Of a stretch of DNA of 18,615 nucleotides, positions 10,301 through 18,515 are shown piece after piece; the stretch's first letter is position 1; each line of letters opens with the position of its first letter. Below the pieces are notes generated by a model, which did not search any database, was not told where the DNA came from, and saw nothing but the letters and a program-made list of their open reading frames with translations. This stretch comes from Opitutia bacterium UBA5964. Its GTDB lineage: Bacteria > Verrucomicrobiota > Verrucomicrobiia > Opitutales > Coraliomargaritaceae. The stretch spans positions 8,750-27,364 of the forward strand of contig DJBY01000101.1 of the NCBI GenBank assembly GCA_002430605.1, given 5' to 3'. The position numbers and the translations under genes are program-made.

Positions 10301-11713
10301 ATGAACACATCTGATTTAGACGATGGCAGCGCAGTTCGGCTGATTCCACACAAGCCTATCATGATCATTGTGGCGTGGGTACTATTTTTTGCCATTCGAG
10401 CATGGCTACCGTTGGGCGATCTACCCGAGACATACAATGCCGAGGCGGTGCGCACCGGCCTCGCAATACTGGCACTCGCTGCCACCCTGTGGCTCAGCGA
10501 GGCACTGCCACTCGCCATCACCGCCATGCTCATCCCAGTGATAGCGGCGCTGACTGGCACATTAGATGTGACCAAAAGCTTTTCCGGATTCGCCCACCCT
10601 TTGATTTTTCTGTTCCTCGGCGGGTTCGGATTAGCCGCCGCCTTATCCTACCAGAAACTGGACCAATGGTTGGCCCAGCACATCTTAAAAATCGGCCACG
10701 GAAGTTTCCACATCACCGCGATTGCGCTGTTTCTAACATCCGCGCTGCTCTCGATGTGGATCTCCAACACGGCAACCGTCGCGCTGCTGCTACCGGTCGC
10801 ACTCGGGATACTGGCACACATCAAGTCCACCTGCGGAGAGCAAGTCATGGCTCGATCCGCCACCTATTTACTGCTAGGCATCGCATATTCAGCAAGCATC
10901 GGTGGCATCGGCACTTTAATCGGCACGCCCCCAAATGCGATTGCCGCAGCCAACCTCGGCATCAGTTTCGCAGAGTGGCTCGCGGTCGGTCTACCCGCAG
11001 TCGCGATCCTACTCCCCGTGCTCTTCATCGTCTTGCGCTTGCTCGCCAAACCCGGCGACGTGCCACATTTCAAGGTCGAAGCACAACCCTTTCAATTCAA
11101 CGCAGCCCGATCCCTGACCTTAGCCATCTTCTTCTGCGCAATCTGCGGATGGCTATTCAGCGCACCACTCGCCGGGCGATTCGGCATCGCTAACTCATTT
11201 GATACACTCGTCGCGATCTGCGCGCTGATGCTCCTCGCCTCATGTCGGCTGGTTCGGTGGCAGGACGTCGACCGCACCACCAACTGGGGCGTGTTGTTGC
11301 TATTTGGCGGCGGCATCACCTTGAGCAAGGTGCTCGGTGCTAGCGGCGCCAGCAAGTTCCTCGCTTACCAAATCCAATCGCTCACCGCAGGTTGGCCAAC
11401 CCTGCTATTTATAGGCATCATCGTCGTCTTCGTCATTTTCCTCACTGAGCTATCGAGCAATACCGCCAGCACTGCGCTGCTCGTACCGATCTTCGCCGCA
11501 GTCGCGATCAGTATGGGCATACCCGTCGCAGAGTTGGTCCTGCCCTTAACCTTAGCGGCCTCGTGCGCATTTATGCTTCCTGTAGCCACACCGCCAAATG
11601 CGATCGTCTTCGGCTCTGGCCACATCCAACAACGCGAAATGGTGCGCATCGGCTTCGTCCTCAACCTGACTTTCGCCGCGCTGTTAACTTTGCTCAGCCA
11701 AGTACTATTTTAG
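10301..11713 (+). CDS. DASS/SLC13 family carboxylate transporter
   Basis: A 470-residue, very hydrophobic inner-membrane protein with roughly 11-12 helices. It shows the duplicated DASS signature: Ser155-Asn156-Thr157 in ISNTATVALLLP and Ser386-Asn387-Thr388 in SSNTASTALLVP, each followed by a substrate loop (GTPPNAIAAA and ATPPNAIVFGSG). In known members these two SNT motifs bind carboxylate and Na+. It also has the early WLSEALPLAITAMLIP segment. It probably imports or exchanges C4-dicarboxylates or related anions; sulfate cannot be ruled out by eye. The ATG is preceded by GGGAG at good spacing, one of the clearest SDs here. It converges with the last metal-cassette gene. Confidence 0.92.
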   Translation: MNTSDLDDGSAVRLIPHKPIMIIVAWVLFFAIRAWLPLGDLPETYNAEAVRTGLAILALAATLWLSEALPLAITAMLIPVIAALTGTLDVTKSFSGFAHPLIFLFLGGFGLAAALSYQKLDQWLAQHILKIGHGSFHITAIALFLTSALLSMWISNTATVALLLPVALGILAHIKSTCGEQVMARSATYLLLGIAYSASIGGIGTLIGTPPNAIAAANLGISFAEWLAVGLPAVAILLPVLFIVLRLLAKPGDVPHFKVEAQPFQFNAARSLTLAIFFCAICGWLFSAPLAGRFGIANSFDTLVAICALMLLASCRLVRWQDVDRTTNWGVLLLFGGGITLSKVLGASGASKFLAYQIQSLTAGWPTLLFIGIIVVFVIFLTELSSNTASTALLVPIFAAVAISMGIPVAELVLPLTLAASCAFMLPVATPPNAIVFGSGHIQQREMVRIGFVLNLTFAALLTLLSQVLF

Positions 11714-11753
11714 CAACAGACCACAGCTCTCAAAGCATCCAACCGACTACGCG

Positions 11754-11772
11754 GATTCGCTACAAACGAATC
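11754..11772. terminator. short hairpin in a convergent spacer
   Basis: GATTCG (11754-11759) pairs with CGAATC (11767-11772) over a 7-nt loop, between the transporter stop and the stop of the convergent metal-cassette gene. There is no T-run, so it is a weak transcription-end candidate. Confidence 0.3.
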
Positions 11773-11774
11773 AC

Positions 11775-12296
11775 TTAATGCCCGCAAATACAGGCGTATT
11801 CTTTATAATCACAGCCTGGACAGTCGCTCATATTCAAATAAAATGTCTCTCGCATACGCTTCGCATCAGGAGTCGTTTTGATCTGTAAAATGATCGGCAT
11901 GCGCTTCATCTCCGGCAGAGCTGCGGTTGAAATTAAACGGCCTTCATCTTTAACAAACTCAACCTTCGTGGGGGCACTGCGATCACCGCCAATGGCGGAA
12001 ACCACTTGCTCCCCAACGGCAACGAATTCGCCATCGCGCCCTAGGAATGTAATCTGCACAAAGCGCTCGGGCGTGACCCAGAACTCGAGATGCGGCTCAA
12101 CAATCGTGATCAGGCGACCACCATTGGGGCCGCCTTGTGGTTCCTGTGCCGCAGGCTTAGTGGCCCCATGGCTATGCCCGCCATTACCATGATCATGCGC
12201 ACCGTGATCGTGTCCCGCTGCAGCATAGGAATAGGTTGCCCCGAACAAGGCTAGTGTCGCAATGAGGAGAACTTTGAGGTGTGTTTTCTGTTTCAT
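11775..12296 (-). CDS. exported His-rich/Cys-rich protein of the metal efflux cassette
   Basis: A 173-residue protein with a clear signal peptide (basic MKQKTHLK, hydrophobic LLIATLALFGATYSYA). The mature N-terminus carries six His in residues 29-43 (HDHGAHDHGNGGHSH). A beta-rich middle follows, starting GGPNGGRLI and including LEFWVTPERFVQITFL. The C-terminus has CPGCDYKEYACICGH with Cys159, 162, 169, 171 and His173. Both ends look able to bind metal, so it is likely a periplasmic metal chaperone, buffer or sensor for the pump. It is the last gene of the cassette, 78 bp after the RND gene with a weak hairpin between. I do not recognise a named family; the role is inferred from composition and position. 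Confidence 0.8.
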   Translation of the reverse strand: MKQKTHLKVLLIATLALFGATYSYAAAGHDHGAHDHGNGGHSHGATKPAAQEPQGGPNGGRLITIVEPHLEFWVTPERFVQITFLGRDGEFVAVGEQVVSAIGGDRSAPTKVEFVKDEGRLISTAALPEMKRMPIILQIKTTPDAKRMRETFYLNMSDCPGCDYKEYACICGH

Positions 12297-12333
12297 AATA
12301 TTTTTTTGGATTTGATTGAATAAAGGTGAAAAC

Positions 12334-12353
12334 GGACGGCACCGAGGTCGTCC
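12334..12353 (-). terminator. weak hairpin between the RND pump gene and the last cassette gene
   Basis: On the minus strand GGACG (12353-12349) pairs with CGTCC (12338-12334), and an inner ACC/GGT can add pairs. GTTTT follows. It could reduce read-through into the downstream His-rich gene or protect the upstream mRNA end. Confidence 0.35.
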
Positions 12354-12374
12354 CTCGCCGATCGTAGCATTATA

Positions 12375-15300
12375 TCACTCGGAAGCAGCGGCTTTTAGGC
12401 GAATAGACTTTTCGGCCGACTTTTGAAAGAAGGTATAAAAGATGGCAGGCGTCACCGCGAGGCCAAGCAGCGTCGAGCTAATCAAGCCACCTACGATGAC
12501 GATCGCGACGGGATTGAGAATTTCTTTGCCCGGTTCATCGGCGGCAATGATCAATGGGATCAACGCAAGGCCTGCAGAGATCGCAGTCATCAAGATCGGC
12601 ACCAGTCGCTCCAACGTGCCGCGCACCACCATTTCGCGCGTAAATGCTTCACCTTCGTGACGCATCAAGTGCAGATAGTGCGAGAGTAGCATAATGTTAT
12701 TACGCGCGGCAATACCAGTGACTGCGATGAAACCAACCAGGGTGGCGATACTGATATTGTTCAATGTCATGCTGGTATAAAAGACCCCGCCGATCAAAGA
12801 AATCGGAATGATGCTTAATACAAGCCACACAAAACTGAAGGTTTTGAAATAACTATAGAGTAAGAAAATAATCAGCAGCAGAATGACCACACACATAATA
12901 AAGATGGTGCGCCTCGCTTCTTGCTGCGCCTGATATTCCCCTTCAAACGCTACGCTATAGCCTTGCGGTAAAACCAACTCCTCAGCGACTTTACTCTGCA
13001 AGGTTTCCACCACTGCATTCAGATCGTCTGTGGTCGGATTGATCGATACAACAAAGCGACGTAGTGTGTTTTCGCGCAGAATTGTGTTCGGCCCCGTCGC
13101 TTGATGGATTTCTGCCACAGCGCTCAATGGCACGCGTTGTCCGCTCAGTGTGTCGACATACAAATTCGACAACCGGTCCGGGGACTCACGCCACTCAAGC
13201 GGCAGGCGCACCACTAAATCATACACACGCTGCCCTTGGTAAATTTCGGCCACCACTTCGCCACCCATCAATGAGGCCAACTGCTCGTTCAATTCACCAG
13301 GTGTCACGCCATACGCCAGCGCACGGTCACGATCGACTTCGATCCGTAGCTGAGGAATCATCGCCTGCTGCTCCGCACGCGCTTCTTCCATTCCTGGAAT
13401 CGCCCGTGCGATCTCAGTGACTTGACTGCCGAGGCGACGTAATTCGCTCAAATCAGGCCCATAGATTTTGACCGCGACCTTCGCAGACACACCACTGAGC
13501 ATGTGCCCAATACGGTCCGCCAATGGCGTGCTCATCGCACTGAATGTGCCCGGAATCGTACGCATGGTGACACGTATTTCTTCTAAGACTTCCTTGCGAT
13601 CCCGATCAGACGTTTCGGTAAATTCGATATCAAACTCGACCGTCGAGACTGGCACCACATGGTCACCACGTTCGGCGCGGCCGACACGATAACCGACTGT
13701 TTCGACTTCTGGAATCTGCAACAGTAAGTCCTGCGCGGTATCGGAGAGTTCGGTAGTTTGCTTCAGCGAGGTGCCTGGTGCAGTGGTCATTGCGATCAAT
13801 GCGGTCGGCTCTCGAAACGCTGGCAAGAAATTGCCCCCCATCGAGGTCAACGATCCATACGCGAAAAATAGCAGCACCCCAGTAATCAGTAACACGAGGA
13901 ATGGTTGCGACAGCGAAAAGTTGAGCCATGTCTTGTGAAAGCCCCACTTTAAACCACGCACCATGAATCCATCGATATGCGCTTCACCCGCCTTTGGGTT
14001 TAATAAAAACGAACACAGCACCGGGATGACAGTCAACGAAACCACGAACGACGCACTCATGCTAACAATCGTCGCAATCGCAATCGGCGAGAACAGTCGC
14101 CCCTCTACGCCGCTCAATGCGAGCAACGGCAAGAACACCAAAATGATCAATACCGTGGCATACAAAATCGACGAGCGCACCTCAGCGGAGGCACTCGCGA
14201 TCACTTCAAGATTCGGACGTGGATTCGGTAATCTGGTATTCTCGCGCAAGCGGCGGAACACATTTTCCACGTCTACAATTGCATCATCCACGACCATGCC
14301 AATCGCCACAGCAAGTCCACCGAGCGTCATCGAGTTCACACTCAAGTCCATCAGGTCAAACACCAGAATTGTGATACCAAGTGAAAGCGGAATCGCAGTG
14401 AGTGTGATCAAAGTAATCCGCAGATTGAACAGAAACAGAAACAGCACCAGTGCCACCATGATGGCACCGTCACGCAGCGCTTCTTCCAAATTTCCAATCG
14501 AGAGATTAATAAAGTCGGATTGCCGATAAAGGGTGACTACTTTGACCCCAGTGGGGAGGGTCTGTTGCAGATCGGCGAGCGCGGCTTCCACTTTCTCAGT
14601 CAAATCAATGGTATCGAATCCCGGCGACTTTGTTACACTGAGTATCACCCCTGGGTAACCCTTCACCGCACCATCCTGGGTAATCTGCTTGGTACCAAGG
14701 CCAGCATCGCCACGCATTGGCTCAATATCCCACACCAACGAGGCCACATCACGCAGACGAATCGGCCGGTCATTCTCGTACGTTACGACCGTGTTACCGA
14801 TTTCATCCAGATCAGTCGTCATCGCCAAATTACGCACCATGATCTCTTGAGAAGATTCAGTTAAAAATCCGCCAGTCGTATTTTTAACTGCTTGAGCAGA
14901 GGCATCGCGTATTTGCAAAAAGGATACACCCATCGCCAACATCTTATCTGGGTCCGGCTGGACTTGTACTTGCTTCACCCCGCCGCCCATCGACAGCACT
15001 TCGGCGATCCCTGGAATTGATTGCAGTTTTCGGGCAACCGTCCAATCCGCCAGCGAGCGCAACTCACGTGGGCTCGTCTCTCCCGTTGGGTCTGCCAAGC
15101 CGACCAGCAGGATGTTACCCATAAGCGACGCGACTGGCGTCATATAAGGGCTCACTCCTTCGGGCAATAATTCACTCGCACTAGTCAAACGCTCCTGCAC
15201 AAACTGACGCGCCTGGTAAATGTCCGTACCCCATTCGAATTCGACGAAGATTAAGGACAAGCCCACATCGTTGATCGAACGCAGGCGCGACACGCCCGTC

Positions 15301-15527
15301 ACCCCCATCAGCGAATTCTCCAATGGCATCGTCACCAGTGTTTCCACTTCTTCGGGAGCAAAACCAGCGGACTCGGTTAAAATAGTCACTGTCGGTTTGG
15401 TCAAGTCCGGTAACACTTCGACCGGAAGCTCCACCGCTTTCTTGATTCCTAGAACTAGGACGATGACAACCAGGGCCAAAATTAATGGCCTCTGTGAAAG
15501 AGAGAATCGTATGAGTTGATTTAACAT
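12375..15527 (-). CDS. heavy-metal efflux RND pump (CusA/CzcA family)
   Basis: The inner-membrane proton-driven pump of a tripartite exporter: 1050 residues with about 12 membrane helices and two large periplasmic loops. Family signs are LPVEVLPDLTKPTVTI (about 34-49), the GVTGVSRLRSIN loop, TRLPNPRPN, FLPLLALSGVEGRLF, and the second-half mirror PISLIGGV. The helix-4 charged motif is MVVDDAIVDVEN (Asp414, Asp415, Asp419, Glu421). This differs from the CzcA-type DFGxxxDG and the CusA-type VDAAIVMIEN. Where CusA has GGAMVGE, this has GGEVVAE, so at least one CusA copper methionine seems absent. I therefore leave the metal and the gene symbol open. It lies 30 bp after the membrane-fusion gene, clearly in one operon. 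Confidence 0.95.
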   Translation of the reverse strand: MLNQLIRFSLSQRPLILALVVIVLVLGIKKAVELPVEVLPDLTKPTVTILTESAGFAPEEVETLVTMPLENSLMGVTGVSRLRSINDVGLSLIFVEFEWGTDIYQARQFVQERLTSASELLPEGVSPYMTPVASLMGNILLVGLADPTGETSPRELRSLADWTVARKLQSIPGIAEVLSMGGGVKQVQVQPDPDKMLAMGVSFLQIRDASAQAVKNTTGGFLTESSQEIMVRNLAMTTDLDEIGNTVVTYENDRPIRLRDVASLVWDIEPMRGDAGLGTKQITQDGAVKGYPGVILSVTKSPGFDTIDLTEKVEAALADLQQTLPTGVKVVTLYRQSDFINLSIGNLEEALRDGAIMVALVLFLFLFNLRITLITLTAIPLSLGITILVFDLMDLSVNSMTLGGLAVAIGMVVDDAIVDVENVFRRLRENTRLPNPRPNLEVIASASAEVRSSILYATVLIILVFLPLLALSGVEGRLFSPIAIATIVSMSASFVVSLTVIPVLCSFLLNPKAGEAHIDGFMVRGLKWGFHKTWLNFSLSQPFLVLLITGVLLFFAYGSLTSMGGNFLPAFREPTALIAMTTAPGTSLKQTTELSDTAQDLLLQIPEVETVGYRVGRAERGDHVVPVSTVEFDIEFTETSDRDRKEVLEEIRVTMRTIPGTFSAMSTPLADRIGHMLSGVSAKVAVKIYGPDLSELRRLGSQVTEIARAIPGMEEARAEQQAMIPQLRIEVDRDRALAYGVTPGELNEQLASLMGGEVVAEIYQGQRVYDLVVRLPLEWRESPDRLSNLYVDTLSGQRVPLSAVAEIHQATGPNTILRENTLRRFVVSINPTTDDLNAVVETLQSKVAEELVLPQGYSVAFEGEYQAQQEARRTIFIMCVVILLLIIFLLYSYFKTFSFVWLVLSIIPISLIGGVFYTSMTLNNISIATLVGFIAVTGIAARNNIMLLSHYLHLMRHEGEAFTREMVVRGTLERLVPILMTAISAGLALIPLIIAADEPGKEILNPVAIVIVGGLISSTLLGLAVTPAIFYTFFQKSAEKSIRLKAAASE

Positions 15528-15557
15528 GATCCGTAATTTTGAATGAAGATCATGCCC

Positions 15558-16682
15558 TTATCCACGGCGTTGGCTCCACAAACGCTGCGAAGCTACCAAG
15601 AGGATTAACGTCAACACGCCCGCATAAATCATCAGTGCCAGGCTCAAGCTATGCGCACCTTCGTGATCATGGACTTCTTCAGGCTCTGCTTGATTGGCCT
15701 TATCGGCATCAGTGAGTTCCGAACCATCCTCATTGTGCTCATGTCCATGCGCGGCATCCAACGCCTCCTTCAACGAGATACTTTGTCCACCACCAGCAAA
15801 GCCTAATGAATACGAGCCCTGGGTGACGACTTCATCACCGGGAAACAAACCACTCAGTACTTCATCGAATCGATCATTGCGCTCTCCAATAACGATGGGG
15901 ACACGTAGAAATGCATTGGGTAGATCAAGGTCCTTCACGAATACGACGCGATTGGCAGGGTCTCCTTGAATCGCCGCACGTGGCACCGAGAGCACATCAG
16001 CCCGCGAATCAAGGACTACGGCAAACTCCACGCGCATTCCCGGGCGCAGTCGCCCATCCTTATTATCCAGCAGAAAGATCCCCTCCACCGCTCCCGCACC
16101 TCGGTCGGCATTCACACCAAAGCGCACTAGAGTCGCTTCAAACAACGACTGTCCCAAAGCAGGCACCTTGATATGCGCATAACTGCCCACTTGTACACGC
16201 GCGGCCTCATTTTCCGGAATCTTCGCCACGGCCCACATACTCGAACGATCCGAAATATCCATCAATTCGACATCAGGCTGCACCGGTTGCCCGAGGCGAA
16301 GATGTGACTGCACCACCAGCCCGCCTTGCGGGGCCTTCAATTCCACTTGAGGTGGCGGGTTGCCAATGAGGCGGGTCTCAATCGTCGCCACCACATCGCC
16401 GGCAGCCACGGCATCTCCCTCGAATGCATGCAGACCGACCACACGACCAGCGACACGAGAGGACAGCACGGAGTGCTTCGATGGGATTTCTTCAATCCGA
16501 CCAATCGCAAACACCGTGGTCTCGAAATCACGCTCTTCCACTTCCACAGTTTGGATCCGAAGATTCGCCACTCCTGTCGCATCGAGAATAATGGGCGCAT
16601 CTGTCGCAGCCCATGACGCAGTGGCACTTAGTAGCGATAAACAGACGGCACTCAGGCTGAGATTAAAATTTGTTTGTTTCAT
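15558..16682 (-). CDS. RND membrane-fusion (periplasmic adaptor) protein with His-rich tail and C-terminal helix
   Basis: A 374-residue adaptor linking the pump to the outer-membrane channel. It has a signal peptide (SLSAVCLSLLSATASWA), a barrel-sandwich/lipoyl part (VLSSRVAGRVVGLHAFEGDAV, then KAPQGGLVVQSHLRLGQPV; no long alpha-hairpin between the halves), a beta-barrel (MWAVAKIPENEAARVQVGSYA), and a membrane-proximal domain (RPGMRVEF, SVPRAAIQ, LFPGDEVVTQGSYSL). Unusually, it continues into HGHEHNEDG and VHDHEGAH (312-344), then a hydrophobic helix (about 346-365) and a basic end. The mature N-terminus lacks the Met cluster used by CusB for copper. It starts 27 bp after the outer-membrane-factor gene. 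No SD is evident before its ATG. Confidence 0.92.
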   Translation of the reverse strand: MKQTNFNLSLSAVCLSLLSATASWAATDAPIILDATGVANLRIQTVEVEERDFETTVFAIGRIEEIPSKHSVLSSRVAGRVVGLHAFEGDAVAAGDVVATIETRLIGNPPPQVELKAPQGGLVVQSHLRLGQPVQPDVELMDISDRSSMWAVAKIPENEAARVQVGSYAHIKVPALGQSLFEATLVRFGVNADRGAGAVEGIFLLDNKDGRLRPGMRVEFAVVLDSRADVLSVPRAAIQGDPANRVVFVKDLDLPNAFLRVPIVIGERNDRFDEVLSGLFPGDEVVTQGSYSLGFAGGGQSISLKEALDAAHGHEHNEDGSELTDADKANQAEPEEVHDHEGAHSLSLALMIYAGVLTLILLVASQRLWSQRRG

Positions 16683-16709
16683 TTAATTTAATTAAAAAAG
16701 TGTTTTGGA

Positions 16710-17987
16710 TTATTGGAGCACTGGTTGTGCTTGAGCTGTGGCAGCCTTCCAGCAGATCATTGCCTGCTCGAAATCGTGCAGCTTAGTCAATTGTGCGGAT
16801 TGCACCCGAAGGCCTTGCTCTTGTGAGCGGAACAGCTCGACCAAGTTAATCTGCCCCGCGCCATACGCGGCATTCATCTCGGCTAGATTTTTTGCCACTA
16901 ACTGCGTTAATTTTTGATCATAGTCGCGCGCTTGCTGATACAGACTCACCGCCCGTGTCGCCTGGGTGTGTGCTTCGCTACGCACTTCTAAACCGACGCG
17001 GTCGAGTTCGTATTTGAGCTGCCGTTGCTCGGCGCGACCCGCAAGAATCGCACCTTCTTTTCGACCCAACAACGGTAGTGGGATCGATACACCGACACCA
17101 AAGAAGCGATCTGTTTCTAAGCCACCGGGATCATCCATACCACGCTCTTCTTCGAAGAACACGCGCACCGCAATGTCTGCCCAACGCTCCGCCTTCGCCA
17201 CCGATATACGCTTGTCGGACATACCATACAGCAGCGACTTCATGCGATATTCGGGATGCTGCATGAGTGACTCCTGCGTCAAGCTAGCCAACTGCGGTTG
17301 CCTGGCGGGCAGCTCAAATTGATGGGTTAAGATCAGCTCGGTATCCACATCAGCTCCTACCAGTTGCTTCAATTTAGCGAGTTCCAATAACAGCGCATTC
17401 GAGAGCTCCTGCTTCTCTTGCTCCACGGCATACAACTCGATCTGCACTTGATTGGTCTCCACCGAAGAGACCTCCCCAGTGGCGACCCGCGACTCCATAA
17501 ACTCTGCGAACTTACGATTCAGCTGCAGCCGCTCGTTGCGTAGTTTGATTTGCGCGTCTAGGGCAGTGGCAGCAGCAACCGATGCCTCGACTTCACGCGT
17601 GAGCAGTCGCACCTGATTCGCGACTTCCGATTCAGCTAGAGCAATTTCATCTTGCGCGATCGACTTTTGCAGGCGCAGTCGATTCGTCACTGGAAAGCGC
17701 TGCTCGAAGCCGACGGCATAGCCATACTCGCCTTCATCGTTAAAAGTCCGATCAGTGACGTAATCGATACTGAGCTCTGGATTTGTCCAACGCCCCGCTT
17801 GTTGGCGATTCCCGTGCGCACGATCGATCGTGGTGCGTGCCGCATTGAGCGCTGGGTTCTGTTGCAATGCACTTACCACAGCTTGCTCTTTGCTAAGCAA
17901 GAGCGGTGCGGCGGCTAGACTACTCAAAGTTGATTGAACAATGAGGGCGAACGCGGTAACGCGTCCTAATTTCAAAAAGTTAACCAT
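16710..17987 (-). CDS. outer-membrane efflux channel (TolC/CzcC-like)
   Basis: The outer-membrane and periplasmic duct of the exporter, 425 residues. It has a signal peptide (about 1-26, ending SSLAAA), then two outer-membrane-factor repeats rich in long alpha-helix: SALQQNPALNAARTTIDRAH, a helical block with ESRVATGEVSSVETNQVQIE, and the second repeat with MQHPEYRMKSLL, VGVSIPLPLLGRKEG and YGAGQINLVELFRSQE. There is no lipobox Cys, unlike CusC, so it is probably not lipidated. The start is supported by AGGA followed by five T and then ATG. That AGGA lies inside the closing stem of a predicted structured RNA (17993-18076), so translation may be controlled there. It is the first transport gene of the cassette. 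Confidence 0.93.
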   Translation of the reverse strand: MVNFLKLGRVTAFALIVQSTLSSLAAAPLLLSKEQAVVSALQQNPALNAARTTIDRAHGNRQQAGRWTNPELSIDYVTDRTFNDEGEYGYAVGFEQRFPVTNRLRLQKSIAQDEIALAESEVANQVRLLTREVEASVAAATALDAQIKLRNERLQLNRKFAEFMESRVATGEVSSVETNQVQIELYAVEQEKQELSNALLLELAKLKQLVGADVDTELILTHQFELPARQPQLASLTQESLMQHPEYRMKSLLYGMSDKRISVAKAERWADIAVRVFFEEERGMDDPGGLETDRFFGVGVSIPLPLLGRKEGAILAGRAEQRQLKYELDRVGLEVRSEAHTQATRAVSLYQQARDYDQKLTQLVAKNLAEMNAAYGAGQINLVELFRSQEQGLRVQSAQLTKLHDFEQAMICWKAATAQAQPVLQ

Positions 17988-17992
17988 AAAAA

Positions 17993-18076
17993 TCCTAATA
18001 CAATGAAGCTGTGGCGTAGCGTACTGCTACAAATACGACTGGTTTGATTAAACCAGTAAAGCTAAGTGTATTAGGA
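17993..18076 (-). promoter_or_regulatory. structured intercistronic RNA candidate that sequesters the outer-membrane-factor SD
   Basis: On the minus strand TCCTAATACA (18076-18067) pairs perfectly over 10 bp with TGTATTAGGA (18002-17993). Two hairpins lie inside: ACTGGTTT/AAACCAGT with a 4-nt loop (18057-18050/18045-18038) and GTAGC/GCTAC with a 5-nt loop (18030-18026/18020-18016). The 3' strand contains AGGA, the SD of the gene starting at 17987. The 5' strand begins 2 nt after the upstream TGA. The fold would block initiation unless opened by a terminating ribosome, a ligand, metal or heat. It matches no riboswitch class I can recognise. Confidence 0.6.
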
Positions 18077-18078
18077 GA

Positions 18079-18507
18079 TCAGATCCGCAGGACTGTCTTC
18101 TGAATGTAGTAATCAGTCAACCAATGGACCGACGACGGTGGGCCACGCAACCGAAGCTGCAAGCCAAGCGGAGACTCCACTTGAGGGACGACTAAATCAT
18201 TAAAGTTAAATTCCGCCACAGCTAGAATCGGCAGGTCAATACGATGCACCTCATTCAAGCGCGAAGGAATCAATTCAGCCCCCTGCAACTTCAGATCGGT
18301 GCAATCATCTTTGACAAAGCACAGTGCAACTTCCTGAGGCTCTACATGATCATGTCCATCCGCACAGTGCCCATGCGTTGAGTCTTCTGACTCAAAATGC
18401 ACCGCAAAGTCATGATGCAAGCACAGTAACAAGCTAGGAACACCCGCAAACGCGACGTTCCAAACAAACAGGCTAAGTAGCCATGCAACTGTGATTTTTT
18501 TGATCAA
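18079..18507 (-). CDS. small exported Cys/His-rich protein, first gene of the metal cassette
   Basis: There is no in-frame ATG. A TTG at 18546 would give 155 residues, but that TTG is part of a TTGACA -35-like box and would put a long odd leader before the signal peptide. I prefer the TTG at 18507, giving 142 residues that begin IKKITVAWLLSLFVWNVAFA, a textbook signal sequence with likely cleavage after Ala21. The mature protein has Cys29 in CLHH, a run HGHCADGHDH (45-54), and Cys63 and Cys69 in CFVKDDC. It ends with LRLRGPPSSVHW, a motif seen in small proteins beside metal pumps. Periplasmic metal binding is likely. It is followed by a structured RNA and the outer-membrane-factor gene. The family is not recognised with certainty. 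Confidence 0.72.
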   Translation of the reverse strand: MIKKITVAWLLSLFVWNVAFAGVPSLLLCLHHDFAVHFESEDSTHGHCADGHDHVEPQEVALCFVKDDCTDLKLQGAELIPSRLNEVHRIDLPILAVAEFNFNDLVVPQVESPLGLQLRLRGPPSSVHWLTDYYIQKTVLRI

Positions 18508-18515
18508 GAGTCCGT

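Noticed and set aside
10375..11193. 272-codon plus-strand frame inside the DASS gene
   Set aside because: It is rich in Arg and His from a shifted frame of a membrane protein gene and has no fold-like pattern.
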